Part shown: positions 60,663 to 64,000 of the stretch, piece by piece | How positions within the stretch are numbered: position 1 is the first letter of the stretch | Layout of the letters: the number at the start of each line of letters is the position of its first letter | Assembly: GCA_021613535.1 (NCBI GenBank) | Contig: CP075495.1 | Location: forward strand, 5,704,001 to 5,768,000 | DNA length: 64,000 nt | Direction of reading: 5' to 3' | From: Adineta vaga | Lineage: Eukaryota > Rotifera | Program-made: the position numbers and the translations under genes | Notes under the pieces: model-generated | Told to the model about the DNA's origin: nothing | What the model saw: only the letters and a program-made list of their open reading frames with translations | Databases searched by the model: none

Positions 60663-62648
60663 GATGATAGTGAAATATCAAGGCACTAATGTCGAGACAA
60701 TAAGAATTTTGTACGAACACACCACTTCGTCTATTTTGTCGTCGTCGTCTTCTCTATATATTTTCCTCTTTTTCGAACGAATGTCTAATGCATGTTTCTT
60801 CTTTCTTTCTCTCTCTCTCTCTCTCTCGTGTGCTTTTCTTCTTCTTCTCCTTCTTCTTGCTATTGCATGAACACACCATGCGACCAATAGGGATATTAAA
60901 ATAATCTTCGAGCTAATTTCCAAGAATTCGATTTGATCTTATCGATAGAGATTCATTTTCTTTTTGAAAATTCACACTATGAGTTCGTTCGATTGATCAA
61001 ATGAACAAGCTCCTTGTTTTCTTTAATATGTACAATGAAAATATCTTATCAGGAGTAGACAACGGTTTTTCTTCTTGTCTTCTCTTCTCTTTCGTTATCC
61101 GGAAATGTTTCCTTTAAGGTTTAAAACAAGTTCAAAGATATAGAATAGGAAAAGGTGTTATGAGAGGATAATATATAATGATGATCGATGAGAATCATCT
61201 CTTTGATTTGATCAATGTTCAGTCAAAAGTGACGTAAATCTCATTAATCGGAGAAGATAAAAACGAAAGAAGATGTTTTGTCTATGCGTTATATTTTGAT
61301 ATCATGGATATATATATATCGTATAATGTAACGGAGATTTTGAATCATGATATTGATTTTAGTTGAGAAAATCGTTTTTCGCGTCTTTTACATAAGATGA
61401 TATTGATTGTTTGGATAAAACGATTCAAATCACAGTTACGTGATTATTGGATTAGCATATTACAATGTACTAAATCTAATTTCAATGGTTGTCTATTATT
61501 ATATATATTTTCTCGCTAATATGTTTTTGATCGATTTATTCTATGTGAATGAAATATTTTCATTTCGATAACTTAAATCATAGAAGAATGTCTAATCAAT
61601 ATTAAAATTCTCTATATTCCCTCCTGATATATCAAATCATTGAATCATTCCAACAATTGAATTTTCAAGATTAAAAACTAACTCTTACATGACGATTTGT
61701 GTTTTTTCTCTCTTTCTCTTACAAATATCATATGTAATCACCTGTTTTATGCTTAGATTGGAATGACTTCATTCAAGTGTTGTCTACATATATCCAAGAC
61801 TAATTTATCTTCACTTCATTCCATCATGTATTACAATCAATGACTTCATTCACTTCGACAGACTTGTCTCGAACATGGAATTCCATTGATAGTAGAAGAA
61901 CACCTGCTGAATACATTCACTGACAGCAACTGAAAACTTCTATCTCAGTGAAAATTGAAAATGATCTAATCTATTCTCGATGTGTGTGTGTATGTTAAAA
62001 TCATTTGGATATACTTAAATATATATTCTAAAATTATCATCTTATCCATTTCTGATTGAATGAGCAACACAAGAGATTACATATTGTTATTCATGTAATA
62101 GAATGATGATCTTTCTTCATTCAATGATTGAAAGCGTGAATTGCAGTTCTAATTGGATATAGAAAAGGATCTCCTGCAATGCAATTGACACAGCGGGTTA
62201 GATGATGCATTTTGTCGAAGATGCGTTAAAATTTTTCTTCTTTTTATTTTCTTTCTTGAAGATTATGTCACGCATGCAAATTCAATTGTATTGTCATTAT
62301 TTGAAAATTCAAAAGTCAATAGCGTTTTTTCCTCGACTACATCTGTACGTTTATTTATATAGAGATGAACATGATTGCCTTAAAGCAAGTTCAAATATGC
62401 AGGTGAATAGTCTTTTAAAGATCATTTTATCATTATAAGATGGTGTAATTATTGACCATCTGCATTGATGAGCATGTGTATACGTGTTTTCTATCTGTAT
62501 GGATAAAGAATGCGAAAATAAGCTTCTAATCATATTTAGATTTTTATTACATGTTGAAACAATAAAATGTGTCGATCTACAGGTGTGACTTTCACATGAA
62601 CATCTGTGAGATAAAAATATTGACAAAAACAAAGTTGCAAGTCTTTTT
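60663..62648. other. Upstream region of the CCCH gene, non-coding
   Basis: About 2 kb, AT-rich, with a CT run (60806-60828), CTT units (60838-60858) and TA runs (61310-61321). ORFs at 60661-60923 and 62202-62665 are repeat-driven or low complexity. As the 5' flank of an immediate-early-type gene it may hold signal-responsive elements, but none is identified. Confidence 0.45.
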
Positions 62649-63096
62649 CTAAGATGCTGTTGCACATTTACCTAGAACAGATACAAGAAATATTTAAAAA
62701 ATAAGAAACAAGAATACTTTATGAATTTGATTCATACGAAACTGATGTTTTTATAGTTTTCCTGTAAGACAAAGAACTTACGAGTCAATGTAGTAACTAA
62801 AATTGGTACAAGAATGACTGCACCTATACTGACAATAACAGCAGTTGCTGCCATAGCAAACAATAAACGATGATGCCGATCACGTATTTTTGGTTGTCTT
62901 ATGTCACTAAAAAATATAATTATGTAATACATTCATTCTATTGAATTTCTTTCAAATATACCGAGATGCTAAATCACTGAATGTGAATGGACTTAAAATT
63001 TCCGTTCTCTAGAAATATCAAAGATGTTTTCATTAAAATTTCAAAAACAAATACATAACTTACATAGGCAGGTGAAGATGCTATTGGGGTAACCAT
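62649..63096 (-). CDS. Small single-pass membrane protein, orphan
   Basis: Four exons in transcript order (63096-63064, 63008-62962, 62906-62782, 62671-62649) join in frame to 75 residues. The N-terminal 40 residues are polar (MVTPIASSPAYRTE; then FSDLASRDIRQPKIRDRHHR). A strong membrane helix follows (LLFAMAATAVIVSIGAVILV), then a short tail ending RKCATAS. Basic residues sit just before the helix, so the N terminus is probably cytosolic and the protein tail-anchored or type II. Four small exons with proper GT-AG ends make a chance ORF unlikely. No family recognised; it could be a lineage-restricted membrane peptide or a vesicle-associated small protein. Confidence 0.6.
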
Positions 63097-63630
63097 TTTA
63101 GTTCGTATAATATATACTTGTATTTTATGCGGATAAGTACTTTGTCAAAATGCTTCTCGTTTCAAATGAATGCTCACTTTTAAGAGCACAACGTTAGATA
63201 GAAACTGTAACCTATTAAGCAGCTGCCGTAGACTTTGTATTGCGTATAAAAGTATTTTTTACCTGCTCTGAGAAATTGAAAAAAGTCCTTTTGAATATCA
63301 TGATGAAATACTGAAAGTTAATTATTTGTAGAAGTATTCTTGAGTAAAACTGCGTTTTATCATAAAGGGAATTGATTTTAGAAAGCTTAAATGAAAGTAC
63401 TAGGACAGTTGAGGTTTCAACTGATGAGTATATACATATATACAATATAAATACATATTCCATGCTGTATAGTTAAAACGTCAAAATGTTTTATTGAAAA
63501 TTTTTTATATATTTGCTAACGAGTTTATACGCTTCTGACAGAAAGAACAATGAAAATTTAAATAGTTTTCTAATAACTTCTGCTTCTTACATACATGTCA
63601 AGCTTGAAATTTATATTCAATTGACAAAAA
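63097..63630. other. Intergenic
   Basis: About 530 bp between the small membrane gene and the inverted repeat. AT-rich; ORF 63215-63463 (minus) has no recognisable feature. Nothing else seen. Confidence 0.4.
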
Positions 63631-63792
63631 GAGTTTCACCGAACCTTATCGAGGAGAAGATCCTTTGGGATTCCGTATCGATTTACTGAACCAAAAAAAG
63701 TTCGGTAGAATGTTCACCAATCTTCTTCGAGTTCGGCAAATCGATACGGAGTCCCAAAGGATCTTCCCCTCGATACAGGTTCGGTAAACTCC
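63631..63792. repeat. Long inverted repeat (hairpin or MITE-like element)
   Basis: The left arm (63631-63690) and right arm (63731-63792) are reverse complements with only a handful of mismatches, including a perfect 15-nt block GAAGATCCTTTGGGA. About 40 nt lie between them. The arms start at GAGTTTCACCGAACC and end at GGTTCGGTAAACTCC. The spacer itself has a smaller GAAC...GTTC palindrome. It sits in intergenic DNA. It could be a small non-autonomous transposable element or a structured transcript; no transposase is nearby. Confidence 0.8.
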
Positions 63793-64000
63793 TATTTTTT
63801 TACAGTGTATCTCCAATCAAACAGTTCAGTTGAAAAACAGAATTTTCAATTGAATTCAAGTTTCCAGTTAGACACTACCGACTTTTCGACACGTGCAATG
63901 AATGATTTACTTAGACATATTGAATAAGATCATAATTCTGAATATAACAAAATGGTTGATGAGCGACGAAACTCCATGAAGATTTTAAATGAGGCTGTTA
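63793..64000 (+). other. Right edge: possible coding fragment, low confidence
   Basis: The last 120 bp hold a frame reading LDTTDFSTRAMNDLLRHIE, then an in-frame TAA, then DHNSEYNKMVDERRNSMKIL to the window end. The composition looks protein-like (helical, charged). A CCAG at 63866-63869 could be an acceptor, but the stop argues against a simple exon. The next gene may start here, or this may be a decayed fragment. Confidence 0.2.

Overview
This is a eukaryotic, almost certainly metazoan window. It is AT-rich by eye, and genes are split by many short GT-AG introns, mostly 45-65 nt. Intergenic DNA is full of simple repeats (AT, AC, GAT, GAA and GA tracts). Intron size, compactness and gene content (QDPR, GIT, EMSY, CYLD, PASK, EZH, ZYG11, ZNF608/609) suggest a small-genome invertebrate. 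My best guess is a bdelloid rotifer such as Rotaria or Adineta; that is inference, because no species marker was seen.

Exon chains below were built by hand, keeping reading phase across each GT-AG junction and comparing the joined protein with remembered family motifs. Almost all chains close in frame to a stop.

Layout. 0-6.5 kb, plus strand: 3' part of a CYLD deubiquitinase, dihydropteridine reductase (QDPR), and a ZYG11-family CUL2 substrate receptor. 6.9-11.1 kb, minus: an NRF-6-like acyltransferase and a small secreted orphan. 12.3-20.5 kb, minus: two adjacent ZNF608/ZNF609/Scribbler-type genes, one with the C2H2 finger and one without. 20.5-27.2 kb: about 6.7 kb of non-coding, microsatellite-rich DNA. 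27.2-33.4 kb: two small secreted orphans, a UPF0193/EVG1 gene and a PNRC-like short protein. 35.4-47.2 kb, minus: GIT-type ArfGAP, EMSY and an S28 serine peptidase. 47.4-51.9 kb, minus: a broken or frameshifted single-pass membrane gene, and PAS-domain kinase (PASK). 52.1-58.2 kb, plus: an E(z)/EZH methyltransferase, head-to-head with PASK, and an unusual membrane-anchored KAP/CDKN3-like phosphatase. 60-63.1 kb, minus: a tristetraprolin-type CCCH protein and a small tail-anchored-looking protein. 63.6-63.8 kb: a long inverted repeat.

The genes do not form one pathway. Several act in chromatin and transcription (EZH, EMSY, two ZNF608/609-like) or mRNA decay (tristetraprolin-like, PNRC-like), and others in signalling and ubiquitin control (CYLD, ZYG11, GIT, PASK, phosphatase). 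The points most worth pursuing are the tandem zinc-finger/no-finger pair, the phosphatase with four or five membrane segments and no visible general acid, the HQD catalytic loop of PASK, and the extra basic linker inside the EZH-type protein.
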